This document shows, piece after piece, positions 8,670 to 15,567 of a DNA stretch of 19,911 bases (position 1 is the stretch's first letter; each line of letters starts with the position of its first letter). Under the pieces are notes generated by a model. It was not told where the DNA came from. It did no database searches and saw nothing but the letters and a program-made list of their open reading frames with translations. The stretch comes from JBGPIK01 sp041484845 (GTDB taxonomy: Bacteria; Desulfobacterota; Binatia; UBA9968), in contig JBGPIK010000081.1 in the NCBI GenBank assembly GCA_041484845.1, positions 1 through 19,911 of the forward strand. The letters are read 5' to 3'. A program made the translations under genes and the position numbers.

Positions 8670-10145
8670 ATGCCCGTTACGCACGCTGACTCTTCTTTCG
8701 GTTCTCCTCATCGCTGGTGGGCTCTTTCGGTGGTTGCCCTCGCGACATTTATGGTGACGATGGACACCGGCCTTTTAAGCATCAGTCTTCCGGTCATCGT
8801 CACGGAACTTCGCGCGGACTTATCACTGGCCGGCTGGTTGTTTCTTGTTTATGCGCTGGTGACGGCCGCGCTTTATCTCCCCTGCGGGCGGCTTTCGGAT
8901 CTCGTCGGGCGCAAGAAAGTTTTCATGATCGGCTTTCTGATCTATGCCGTCAGTAGTTTGATTGCCGGTGCCAGTACCAGTAGTGGTCAGCTTATCCTCT
9001 CGCGTGGCGTGCAAGCGACGGGAAGCGCGCTGGTGATGGTTAACAGTTTTGCGTTGCTTACCACGCTTTTTCCGCCGCAAGAGCGCGGGCGAGCCATGGG
9101 GATCGCCGGCGGAACGGTATCCGCTCTCGGGTATACGCTCGGGCCGGTAATCGGCGGAATATTGACCCATGGATTCGGCTGGCGTTCGATTTTCTATGTC
9201 ACGGCCGCGATGAGCTTTTGCGGCTGCTTCGCGGCCTGGCGTTTTATTCAGGGGGATGCCATTGAGAGTTCCTTCAATCATCGCGGGCCGTTCGATATGA
9301 TCGGCAGCGTTACTTTTGCGCTGGCGCTGACCGCATTGATACTGGCGCTGGCGACCGGGCAAAACGGCGCATGGCATACCGCTTGGGTGCGCGCGGAATT
9401 GGTAGGCGGTATTTTCCTGCTCTGCGTTTTCATCTGGTGGGAAAATCGCGTCCGCTATCCGCTCCTCGACTTGACACTCTTCCGTATCGCCGCTTTTAGC
9501 TTCGGCAACATTGCGCGGCTCATTAGCTTCGTGGTCATCAGCATGAGCAATTTAGTCATGCCGTTTTTTCTCCAGTTGGCGATGGGCGCCGACCCGATGC
9601 GTGCGGGGATGCTGGTCGCGGCCACTCCTCTCTGTCTCGGATTGCTCTCGCCGGTTACCGGCTGGCTTTCGGAAAAAGTGGGAGCCAGGCTTTTGTCGGC
9701 CGCGGGATTAGCGATCAAGGGCATGGCCTTCTTTGCCTTCACTTCCTTGACGGCCCGCGCCACGTCCATGGACGTGGCGTTGCGCTTAGGATTGCTCGGT
9801 GTCGGCTTCGGCTTTTTCCAAACGCCGAACAACTATGCGCTGATGAGTTCGTTGCCGCGAGATCGGCTGGGAGTGGGCTCGTCCTTTCTCTCCATTGTTC
9901 GCAGCCTAGGCAATTCATTTGGCGCCGCGCTGGGAACGACACTCATCAGCATCCAACTTATCGCGGTGACGGGACAAACGTCGCTCGAGAATTTAAAGGC
10001 GATGATTACGGGCGCCGATTCGCCCGTGCTGGAAGCGTTTCTGAGAGGCTTCTACTCTACCTGTTGGTTTGGCGTTGCGCTGTGCTTTATCGGCGCTTTA
10101 GTTTCGCTTGTACGAGTGTCCGGAGAAGTTGAAAATGTCAATTAG
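8670..10145 (+). CDS. DHA2-family MFS efflux transporter (14 TM, EmrB/QacA-like)
   Basis: The product (491 residues) is a proton-driven multidrug or solute exporter of the DHA2 group. It has the helix 1 signature FMVTMDTGLLSISLPVI, the motif A loop GRLSDLVGRKKVFMIG, the RGVQATGSALVMVN segment in helix 4, ERGRAMGIAGG, and the antiporter motif C GYTLGPVIGG in helix 5. Hydrophobic segments are consistent with fourteen helices. It begins 36 bp after the ABC gene on the same strand and may share its transcript. No membrane-fusion or outer-membrane partner is present, so substrate export to the periplasm only, or with distant partners, is possible. Substrate unknown. Confidence 0.88.
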   Translation: MPVTHADSSFGSPHRWWALSVVALATFMVTMDTGLLSISLPVIVTELRADLSLAGWLFLVYALVTAALYLPCGRLSDLVGRKKVFMIGFLIYAVSSLIAGASTSSGQLILSRGVQATGSALVMVNSFALLTTLFPPQERGRAMGIAGGTVSALGYTLGPVIGGILTHGFGWRSIFYVTAAMSFCGCFAAWRFIQGDAIESSFNHRGPFDMIGSVTFALALTALILALATGQNGAWHTAWVRAELVGGIFLLCVFIWWENRVRYPLLDLTLFRIAAFSFGNIARLISFVVISMSNLVMPFFLQLAMGADPMRAGMLVAATPLCLGLLSPVTGWLSEKVGARLLSAAGLAIKGMAFFAFTSLTARATSMDVALRLGLLGVGFGFFQTPNNYALMSSLPRDRLGVGSSFLSIVRSLGNSFGAALGTTLISIQLIAVTGQTSLENLKAMITGADSPVLEAFLRGFYSTCWFGVALCFIGALVSLVRVSGEVENVN

Positions 10146-10207
10146 CCTTATGCTCGATCCGGGTCCGTTCATCATAACAATGCGCGCGTCAGCTGGATGT
10201 GACCCGC

Positions 10208-10954
10208 CTAATTCCTGGCGAGGCCGACGCGACCGATGAAAGGCAGTTTGAGCGCGGGCCTTTGAAGATCGATGCCAAAATTGAGACCCAGAAGATTTAA
10301 CTCAACGCCTTCTTCGCGCGCCAAGGTAACTCCCAATACGCCCAGCATCGAGAGCTGGTAACCGGTACCGCTCGGAGTGCGATCAATCAAAGCGCTGTTG
10401 ATAGGATAGTCTTTGCCAATCGCCGTTGTCGGTAGATCCATATGAAGTTCCGGCACGTGCCGGCCGACGTATGCCGTAAAGGTATTGCTGTTGGGCCCCG
10501 GCCACAGCTGGTATTCGTTGGCATACGGATAGGTCGCCACGGCTTCGAGAATCTTGGAAATAGCGCGCGTGGCTTTTTCTCCGCGCAATTCGGCGATCAG
10601 TTCCGGCTCATTACCGAACCAGCGGCCGTCGGGAACCGCGGGAGCGGAAAACAGCGCAGGCAGATTGCGGTAGGAGCGCCAGCCAATGACTTGATGCACC
10701 GTATATTGGTTTGCGTTTTCGGTTTTGGTTGCAATCCACGTATGGACCCCGAAGACCCCGCGCCAGTTGAGCGCGCGGGCGGCATAGACCTGAACCACAG
10801 CTTCGGGCGTGCTTTCCGCAGGCGGAGCGATGCCGGCGCTGGAGCGATCGGCCGTGCGATAATCCCGGCGCAGCGCCACTTCGCCAGAGAATACGGCATA
10901 AAGCGGGAGCGCCAGGACGAACAATAAAGAAAAAGCAATCATTCTCGAACTCAT
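10208..10954 (-). CDS. DUF3750-like membrane-anchored protein
   Basis: About 248 residues with an N-terminal hydrophobic segment (MIAFSLLFVLALPLYAVFSG) that is a signal or anchor. The rest resembles the DUF3750 family as I recall it: a VVQVYAARALNWRGVFGVHTWIATK segment, then VIGWRSYR, YANEYQLWPGPNSNTFTAYVGR and PELHMDLPTTAIGKDYP. Conserved His, Trp and the PNSNTF stretch hint at a hydrolase-like pocket, but function is unknown. The start is uncertain: GTG 10966, ATG 10954 and ATG 10942 are all in frame. I prefer ATG 10954 because a perfect TATAAT at 10977-10972 would place the transcript start near 10965. It runs convergently to the DHA2 exporter. Confidence 0.72.
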   Translation of the reverse strand: MSSRMIAFSLLFVLALPLYAVFSGEVALRRDYRTADRSSAGIAPPAESTPEAVVQVYAARALNWRGVFGVHTWIATKTENANQYTVHQVIGWRSYRNLPALFSAPAVPDGRWFGNEPELIAELRGEKATRAISKILEAVATYPYANEYQLWPGPNSNTFTAYVGRHVPELHMDLPTTAIGKDYPINSALIDRTPSGTGYQLSMLGVLGVTLAREEGVELNLLGLNFGIDLQRPALKLPFIGRVGLARN

Positions 10955-10971
10955 GGGATTAGTCACAACAG

Positions 10972-10977
10972 ATTATA
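10972..10977 (-). promoter_or_regulatory. -10 box (TATAAT) upstream of the DUF3750-like gene
   Basis: A perfect TATAAT reads on the minus strand just before the DUF3750-like gene. A convincing -35 box at 16-18 nt is missing, so the promoter is a suggestion. Its closeness to the candidate starts affects which start codon can be used. Confidence 0.3.
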
Positions 10978-11076
10978 ACCCGTAAAAAACAATGACACCA
11001 GCAATTGACTCTAGCCGGATCAGTACGCGATCGATAAGGGGAGAGCCACGCTCCTTCAGTCTTACCCCTTGATCAG

Positions 11077-11082
11077 TATAGT
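11077..11082 (+). promoter_or_regulatory. Possible -10 box ahead of moeA
   Basis: TATAGT, five of six consensus bases, lies about 75 bp upstream of the moeA GTG. The -35 position (CTTCAG) is poor. The 188 bp between the divergent DUF3750-like gene and moeA has no other clear signal, and no molybdenum-cofactor riboswitch fold is evident to me. Confidence 0.2.
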
Positions 11083-11128
11083 GTCTGAAATTTTTTCTCC
11101 GACATTGGCGCAACAGTTATTGATTGTT

Positions 11129-11158
11129 ATGACGGATCGAGTGATGATGACGCCGTGA
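11129..11158 (+). CDS. 9-codon mini-ORF overlapping the moeA start
   Basis: ATG at 11129 reads MTDRVMMTP and its TGA (11156-11158) overlaps the moeA GTG start as GTGA. This repeats the arrangement at the ABC ATPase start. No good ribosome binding site precedes it, so coupling is only a possibility. Confidence 0.2.
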   Translation: MTDRVMMTP

Positions 11159-12393
11159 TTACTGTCGGAGAAGCTGTTCAGCTCATTCTCAAGCAAATTC
11201 GGCCGTTGCCGGCGGAAGAAGTAACGCTTCTTGAGGGTCACGAGCGGGTCCTGTGTGAAAATGTCCGTGCCGCGCGCCATGTTCCACCTTTTAATAACTC
11301 TGCCATGGATGGTTTCGCGGTCCGCTGGGCGGACGTTCAATACTCCTCTCCTGACTCGCCGGCTATACTGCGCGTGATCGAGACCGTGCCGGCCGGCTAT
11401 GTCGCCAAGCACCGACTGGTCGAGGGGACGGCAATTAGGATTATGACCGGAGCACCGGTGCCGCGAGGCAGTGACACCGTGGTTCGGGTGGAGGATACAG
11501 AGACCGCCGGCGATCAAGTGCGCATCCGCAAAGCGGAGGGCCTGGGCAGTCACATTCGCAAAGTCGGCGAAGATATCCGCAGCGGCGAAACTATTTTGCA
11601 AAAAGGCAGAAGGCTTACGGCCGCCGATCTCGGTCTCATCGCCTCTGTCGGAAAAGCCCGCGTAAAGGTGTATCGTCGGCCCGTGGTGGGCATCATCTCT
11701 ACGGGAGATGAGCTGCTGAATGTCGAGGACGCGCCGCAACCGGGCAAAATCGTCAATAGTAATAGTTATACCCTGGCCGCCGCGATCGCGGAAACGGGAG
11801 CGATCCCGCGGGTGTTGGGGATTGCACGCGATACGAGAAAGGGATTGGTGGCGGCTTTCAAGAAATCGTTGGCTTATGACGTCATTGTGACCTCGGGCGG
11901 AGTTTCAGTGGGCGATTTCGATTTCGTAAAAGAAGCATTTGGCGATATTGGGGTTAGAATGCGCTTTTGGCGCGTGGCGCAAAGGCCGGGGCACCCGATG
12001 GCGTTCGGCCGCGTTGGCGCGAAGCCGGTGTTTGGCTTGCCCGGAAATCCAGTGTCGTCCGCCGTTTCGTTCTTGCTTTACGCGCGGCCGGCTCTGCTCA
12101 AGATGATGGGTTACAAGAAACTCTTCCTTCCGGTTACTCACGCAACCTTGGAGCATGATATTCACAAGCACCATCGACTCAAAGAATTTATCCGCTGCCG
12201 AATCCGCCGTGAAAACGGGAATGTTCTCGTCTGCAGCACCGGAACGCAGAGTTCCGGGGTGCTGCGTTCTCTTTCTCTGGCCGACGGGCTTATTATCGCC
12301 CACGAAGAGCAAGAGCTTTTGGCTAAGGGATCAGTCGTTCCGGTGCTCGTGCTCGACTATCGCGATCAGTTGCAATCCGAGTTGGGATTCTGA
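11155..12393 (+). CDS. moeA: MoeA: molybdopterin molybdenumtransferase
   Basis: The product (412 residues) inserts molybdate into adenylated molybdopterin in molybdenum-cofactor synthesis. The domain order is full: MoeA_N (VTLLEGHERVLCENVRA, PPFNNSAMDGFAVR, IMTGAPVPRGSDTVVRVE), the MoCF-binding domain (VGIISTGDELL, IVNSNSYTLAAAI, VTSGGVSVGDFDFVK, FGLPGNPVSSAVSF), and the C-terminal domain IV (KEFIRCRI to VLVLDY). The length is normal. The start is GTG at 11155, giving MITVGEAVQLIL, the usual beginning of the family. No other Mo-cofactor genes or molybdoenzymes lie nearby. Its downstream partner ispF begins two bases after its stop. Confidence 0.95.
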   Translation: MITVGEAVQLILKQIRPLPAEEVTLLEGHERVLCENVRAARHVPPFNNSAMDGFAVRWADVQYSSPDSPAILRVIETVPAGYVAKHRLVEGTAIRIMTGAPVPRGSDTVVRVEDTETAGDQVRIRKAEGLGSHIRKVGEDIRSGETILQKGRRLTAADLGLIASVGKARVKVYRRPVVGIISTGDELLNVEDAPQPGKIVNSNSYTLAAAIAETGAIPRVLGIARDTRKGLVAAFKKSLAYDVIVTSGGVSVGDFDFVKEAFGDIGVRMRFWRVAQRPGHPMAFGRVGAKPVFGLPGNPVSSAVSFLLYARPALLKMMGYKKLFLPVTHATLEHDIHKHHRLKEFIRCRIRRENGNVLVCSTGTQSSGVLRSLSLADGLIIAHEEQELLAKGSVVPVLVLDYRDQLQSELGF

Positions 12394-12395
12394 TC

Positions 12396-12881
12396 GTGGC
12401 GCGCGAGCTTCGCATCGGACAGGGCTATGACATTCATCGCTTGCGGCGCGGACGAAAACTCTTTCTCGGCGGCATCGAGATTCCCTATGATCGGGGTTTG
12501 ATCGGCCATTCCGATGCCGATGTTTTACTGCACGCGCTCATGAATGCGCTGCTTGGCGCGATGGGCGAGGGCGATATCGGGATTCACTTCCCTGACAGGG
12601 ATCCACGTTACAAAAACATTTCCAGCGTGACCCTGTTGCAGCGTGTCACGCGTATCATGCAACGGCGGGGTTTCAAGCTGAGCAACGCCGACCTCACCGT
12701 TCTGGCGCAGCAGCCGAAATTAGCTCCTCATTATGGAGCGATCAAAAAACGCGTGGCAGGAGCGCTGAAGGTCCTAGAAAGCAAGATCAATATAAAGGCG
12801 GCCACAACTGAAAAGCTCGGTTCGATCGGTCGAGGCCAGGCCATCGCCGCTAACGCCGTGGTTTTATTGCGTCGCGGGTGA
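12396..12881 (+). CDS. ispF: IspF: 2-C-methyl-D-erythritol 2,4-cyclodiphosphate synthase
   Basis: IspF forms the cyclodiphosphate in the non-mevalonate (MEP) isoprenoid pathway. The protein has the usual length of about 161 residues. Zinc ligands are D12 and H14 (RIGQGYDIHRL) and H46 (HSDADVLLHALMNALLGA). GEGDIGIHFPDRDPRYK and the C-terminal KAATTEKLGSIGRGQAIAA complete the active site and the trimer. It starts at GTG 12396, two bases after the moeA stop, so it is likely translated by re-initiation. Fusion to IspD, common in some groups, is absent. The presence of the MEP pathway fits a bacterium, and the pairing with moeA is not a functional pathway that I know of. Confidence 0.96.
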   Translation: MARELRIGQGYDIHRLRRGRKLFLGGIEIPYDRGLIGHSDADVLLHALMNALLGAMGEGDIGIHFPDRDPRYKNISSVTLLQRVTRIMQRRGFKLSNADLTVLAQQPKLAPHYGAIKKRVAGALKVLESKINIKAATTEKLGSIGRGQAIAANAVVLLRRG

Positions 12882-12900
12882 TGCCAAGACAGGAGCGATG

Positions 12901-12924
12901 TTGACAAAGAAGTTTTATTATAAT
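12901..12924 (+). promoter_or_regulatory. AT-rich promoter-like region before the bc operon
   Basis: A perfect TTGACA (12901-12906) and a perfect TATAAT (12919-12924) lie in an AT-rich stretch that stands out from its surroundings. The spacer is only 12 nt, too short for an ordinary sigma-70 promoter (about 17). Either only one box is used or the match is partly chance. The place is right for the promoter of the respiratory operon, which starts at 12944. Confidence 0.3.
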
Positions 12925-12943
12925 AACCAAAATCTATTCTTAA

Positions 12944-13291
12944 GTGACATCTGAGCCTCCTAAGATCGCGCCGCAAGCGCGTGAGCAGGAAATAGAGAAA
13001 TTAGCTCAAGAGCTTGGCCGTTTGATTCAGGGCGCTGAACCTGAGCGGCGGGAAGATCTTAAAGAGCTGGCGTTTACCCTTATCCGCGAGGAGTTGATCC
13101 ACAAGATCGAGGGTGAAGACAAGACGGGAGGATCGACTCTCGCCCCCTTCAATCCACTGGGAACGGGAGTGCTATTATTTTTTTTGGGCGCCGGTCTGTC
13201 TTTTGTTTTCGGACCGGTGGGATTGCTGTTGATGATGGGGGGAGTGATCTTCGTAATCTGGGGAGCCCTCATCAGCTGGTTTAAAGGATAG
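12944..13291 (+). CDS. Small two-helix membrane protein heading the bc operon
   Basis: 115 residues, unrecognised. The N-terminal half is a charged helix (EQEIEKLAQELGRLIQG to LKELAFTLIREELIHKIEG), and the C-terminal third has two hydrophobic helices (GVLLFFLGAGLSFVFG and VGLLLMMGGVIFVIWGALI) separated by a short turn. The start is GTG 12944 with no clear ribosome binding site. The gene stops 7 bp before the Rieske gene on the same strand, so it is likely co-transcribed. It could be a small structural or assembly subunit of the complex. That is inference from position. Confidence 0.7.
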   Translation: MTSEPPKIAPQAREQEIEKLAQELGRLIQGAEPERREDLKELAFTLIREELIHKIEGEDKTGGSTLAPFNPLGTGVLLFFLGAGLSFVFGPVGLLLMMGGVIFVIWGALISWFKG

Positions 13292-13298
13292 AGCGCTC

Positions 13299-13817
13299 AT
13301 GGCTGAAGCAGCAAAGATAAAACGAGGTATCTGGTCGCGCCGAGACTTTTTTACGCGAATCGGCTGGGGCGGTTTCGGCATATTTGGCGGGTTGACGCTG
13401 CTGGGTTTTCTCCGTTCGGCATTCCCGCGGGTTCTTTTTCAGCCTCCCTCCACCTTCAAAGCCGGACTGCCTTCTGATTATGCCGTGGGTGAGGTCAGCG
13501 ATAAATACAAACAAGACCAGCGTGTCTGGATCGTCCGGGAAGAAGCGGGTATTTATGCTATTTTCGCCAAGTGCACGCATCTGGGTTGCACGCCCCGTTG
13601 GCTCGCCGCGGAAAATAAATTCAAGTGTCCCTGTCACGGCAGCGGTTTCTTTAAATCGGGATTGAATTTCGAAGGGCCGGCGCCGCGACCTTTGGATCGC
13701 TTTAAAGTAACGGTTGGCGATGACGGTCAACTCGTGGTGGATAAGAGCAAGGTGTTCAAAATGGGTCCGGGAGTTGAGCCCGATGAACAATATGCGGACA
13801 GCATCCTCAAGGTTTAA
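13299..13817 (+). CDS. Rieske 2Fe-2S protein of the b6c/bc complex
   Basis: The iron-sulfur subunit (172 residues) takes the first electron from quinol at the Qo site. The N-terminus carries a twin-arginine motif (SRRDFF, residues 13-18) and a hydrophobic segment that would remain as an anchor. The cluster ligands are in CTHLGC (C92, H94) and CPCHGS (C110, H113), with C97 and C112 forming the expected disulfide. The spacing between motifs is normal. It sits directly upstream of cytochrome b6, the typical order petC-petB or qcrA-qcrB. The ATG at 13299 gives the expected Tat start. Confidence 0.95.
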   Translation: MAEAAKIKRGIWSRRDFFTRIGWGGFGIFGGLTLLGFLRSAFPRVLFQPPSTFKAGLPSDYAVGEVSDKYKQDQRVWIVREEAGIYAIFAKCTHLGCTPRWLAAENKFKCPCHGSGFFKSGLNFEGPAPRPLDRFKVTVGDDGQLVVDKSKVFKMGPGVEPDEQYADSILKV

Positions 13818-13829
13818 CGGGATAAAACC

Positions 13830-14600
13830 ATGAGCCTTTTTGATAAGATCAAAAACGATATTGTCGAAAGCCACGTGTGGAAGGCGATTTTTCGGCACGG
13901 CTATGAGGACACGCCGCGCAATCGTGTCATGATGGTCACGGCCAACGTCTTTCTCCATCTTCATCCGGCGAAAGTCCGGCGCCACGCAATCCGCATGCGC
14001 TTCACCTGGTGTATGGGTGGACTCACCTTCTTCATGTTCTTAATCACGGCCGTAACCGGCGTCTATCTGATGTTCTATTACCGGCCGGTCGCCGAATACG
14101 CCTACGCCGACATGAAATACCTCGAATTCGACATGCCGTTCGGCATGCTCATGCGCAACATGCATCGCTGGGCCGCGCATACTATGGTTGTTTTCGTTTG
14201 GCTCCACATGTTCCGCGTGTTTCTCACGGGTTCTTACAAGCCGCCGCGGGAATTTAACTGGATCGTCGGGGTTCTGTTGCTGGTCCTAACTTTGCTCCTC
14301 AGTTTCACGGGGTATCTCCTGCCCTGGGATCAGCTTTCGATTTGGGCCGTAACCGTAGGGTCAAACATGGCTCGCGCCACGCCGTTGTTGGGTAATGAAG
14401 GCCCGTTCGCCGATTTAGTGGGCGCCAACCCCATTTATGATGCCCGCGCGTTCCTTTTCGGCGGTGGCGAGATCGGGCCTCACACGCTACTGCGGTTCTA
14501 TATTCTCCATTGTATTTTTATTCCCTTGGTCGCAAGTATTCTAATGATAGTTCATTTCTGGCGCATTCGCCGCGACGGTTTCTCGGGTCCTTCCCTTTAG
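13830..14600 (+). CDS. Cytochrome b6-type subunit (heme b pair, heme ci cysteine)
   Basis: The N-terminal cytochrome b subunit (256 residues) with four helices. Heme ligands are H112 and H126 (RNMHRW to WLHMF, 14 apart) and H227 and H242 (15 apart, the spacing of b6-type rather than bc1-type). C61 in TWCMGG stands where cytochrome b6 has the Cys that binds the extra heme ci, so the b6f/b6c type is likely. LSFTGYLLPWDQ is a family motif. The loop before the last helix pair (residues about 190-215) is longer than in plant or cyanobacterial b6. It follows the Rieske gene by 12 bp and precedes its C-terminal partner by 22 bp. Confidence 0.94.
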   Translation: MSLFDKIKNDIVESHVWKAIFRHGYEDTPRNRVMMVTANVFLHLHPAKVRRHAIRMRFTWCMGGLTFFMFLITAVTGVYLMFYYRPVAEYAYADMKYLEFDMPFGMLMRNMHRWAAHTMVVFVWLHMFRVFLTGSYKPPREFNWIVGVLLLVLTLLLSFTGYLLPWDQLSIWAVTVGSNMARATPLLGNEGPFADLVGANPIYDARAFLFGGGEIGPHTLLRFYILHCIFIPLVASILMIVHFWRIRRDGFSGPSL

Positions 14601-14622
14601 ACAACGAAGAACGAGGAATAAG

Positions 14623-15390
14623 ATGGCTGAGGCAACACGAGAAAAGAAGTTTCCGGTGGATGATAAAGTTCATACCTGGCCGCATTTGGTGCGCTTGGAA
14701 TTCCTGGTCGCAATCTTGGTCTTTGCGGTCCTGATCATCTGGTCAGTATCGATCGATGCGCCGTTGGAAGAGCCGGCGAATCCAACGCGCACTCCCAATC
14801 CCTCCAAGGCGCCGTGGTATTTTCTCGGTCTCCAAGAGATGCTCGTTTACTTTGACCCGTGGCACGCCGGGGTCGTACTGCCGAGCCTGATCATCGTCGG
14901 GCTCATGGTGATTCCGTTCATCGACATCAATCCCAAGGGCAACGGCTACTACTGCTTCAAAGACCGGAAATATGAGATCCTGACTTTCTTCTTAGGGTTT
15001 CACGTCCTATGGGTATCGATGATCATTATCGGGACATTTTTCCGTGGCCCGGGCTGGAATCTTTTTTGGCCGTGGCAGCGCTGGGATCCGCATAAGGTGG
15101 TTGCCTTGACCAACGTCGACCTGCCCTATCTGGTGGGGTTCAGGGATTATACCTGGTCGGCTATCTTTGGCGCGGTCGTGATCGGCGCGTATTTCGCTGT
15201 GTTCATCGCAGGATTTTACTGGTGGGTTTTGCGCATTAAAGGGCGGGAATTCTTAGAACGGTGGGGCATGGTCCGGTTCATGATCACCGCGGTACTGGCC
15301 GCGTTCATGGTCTCTCTCCCCGCGAAAATGTTTCTCCGGCTCGTGTTTAATGTCAAGTACATTCTCGTGACTCCCTGGCTCAATATCTGA
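14623..15390 (+). CDS. C-terminal cytochrome b partner (subunit IV-like, APWY motif)
   Basis: This second cytochrome b half (255 residues) completes the Qo site. Five hydrophobic segments are visible, more than the three of PetD: 24-44, 83-102, about 118-140, 179-203 and 215-240. The Qo motif, usually PEWY, reads APWY at 63-66 in NPSKAPWYFLGLQEM, followed by YFDPWHAGVVLP. The Glu of PEWY, thought to take a quinol proton, is replaced by Pro. Similar KAPWYF sequences occur, as I recall, in cytochrome b of Nitrospira-like and related bacteria, so this is a lineage variant and not a defect. Gene order supports its role. Confidence 0.9.
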   Translation: MAEATREKKFPVDDKVHTWPHLVRLEFLVAILVFAVLIIWSVSIDAPLEEPANPTRTPNPSKAPWYFLGLQEMLVYFDPWHAGVVLPSLIIVGLMVIPFIDINPKGNGYYCFKDRKYEILTFFLGFHVLWVSMIIIGTFFRGPGWNLFWPWQRWDPHKVVALTNVDLPYLVGFRDYTWSAIFGAVVIGAYFAVFIAGFYWWVLRIKGREFLERWGMVRFMITAVLAAFMVSLPAKMFLRLVFNVKYILVTPWLNI

Positions 15391-15558
15391 ATGTTTTACG
15401 TCGCGAAGACTCTGCAAGCATTGGGGCTTGCCGATGTGGGCTATGCCCTTTTTGTCGGCATCGTGAAAGACTTTTCCATGGCGGAAGAAATCGTGTTGAC
15501 CGTGATCGGTCTTGCAATCTTTGCTTTGGGCCGCGCGCTTGAACGCAAGGTCGCGTGA
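15391..15558 (+). CDS. 55-residue membrane protein between cytochrome b and multiheme c
   Basis: The frame starts directly after the cytochrome b stop (TGA then ATG) and ends 9 bp before the multiheme gene. The 55 residues begin MFYVAKTLQALGLADVGYAL and end with a helix, VLTVIGLAIFALGRALERKVA. It has one clear transmembrane helix and one amphipathic or half-length hydrophobic stretch near residues 9-25. The tight spacing on both sides makes translation likely. I do not recognise a family. It may be a small subunit of the complex, as PetG/L/N-like peptides are in b6f complexes. That comparison is by position only. Confidence 0.7.
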   Translation: MFYVAKTLQALGLADVGYALFVGIVKDFSMAEEIVLTVIGLAIFALGRALERKVA

Positions 15559-15567
15559 GGTAGAGGC

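Noticed and set aside
10981..11154. Possible molybdenum-cofactor riboswitch upstream of moeA
   Set aside because: I looked for a conserved multi-stem fold and found only short self-complementary pieces. The leader is also short. A covariance-model search would settle it.
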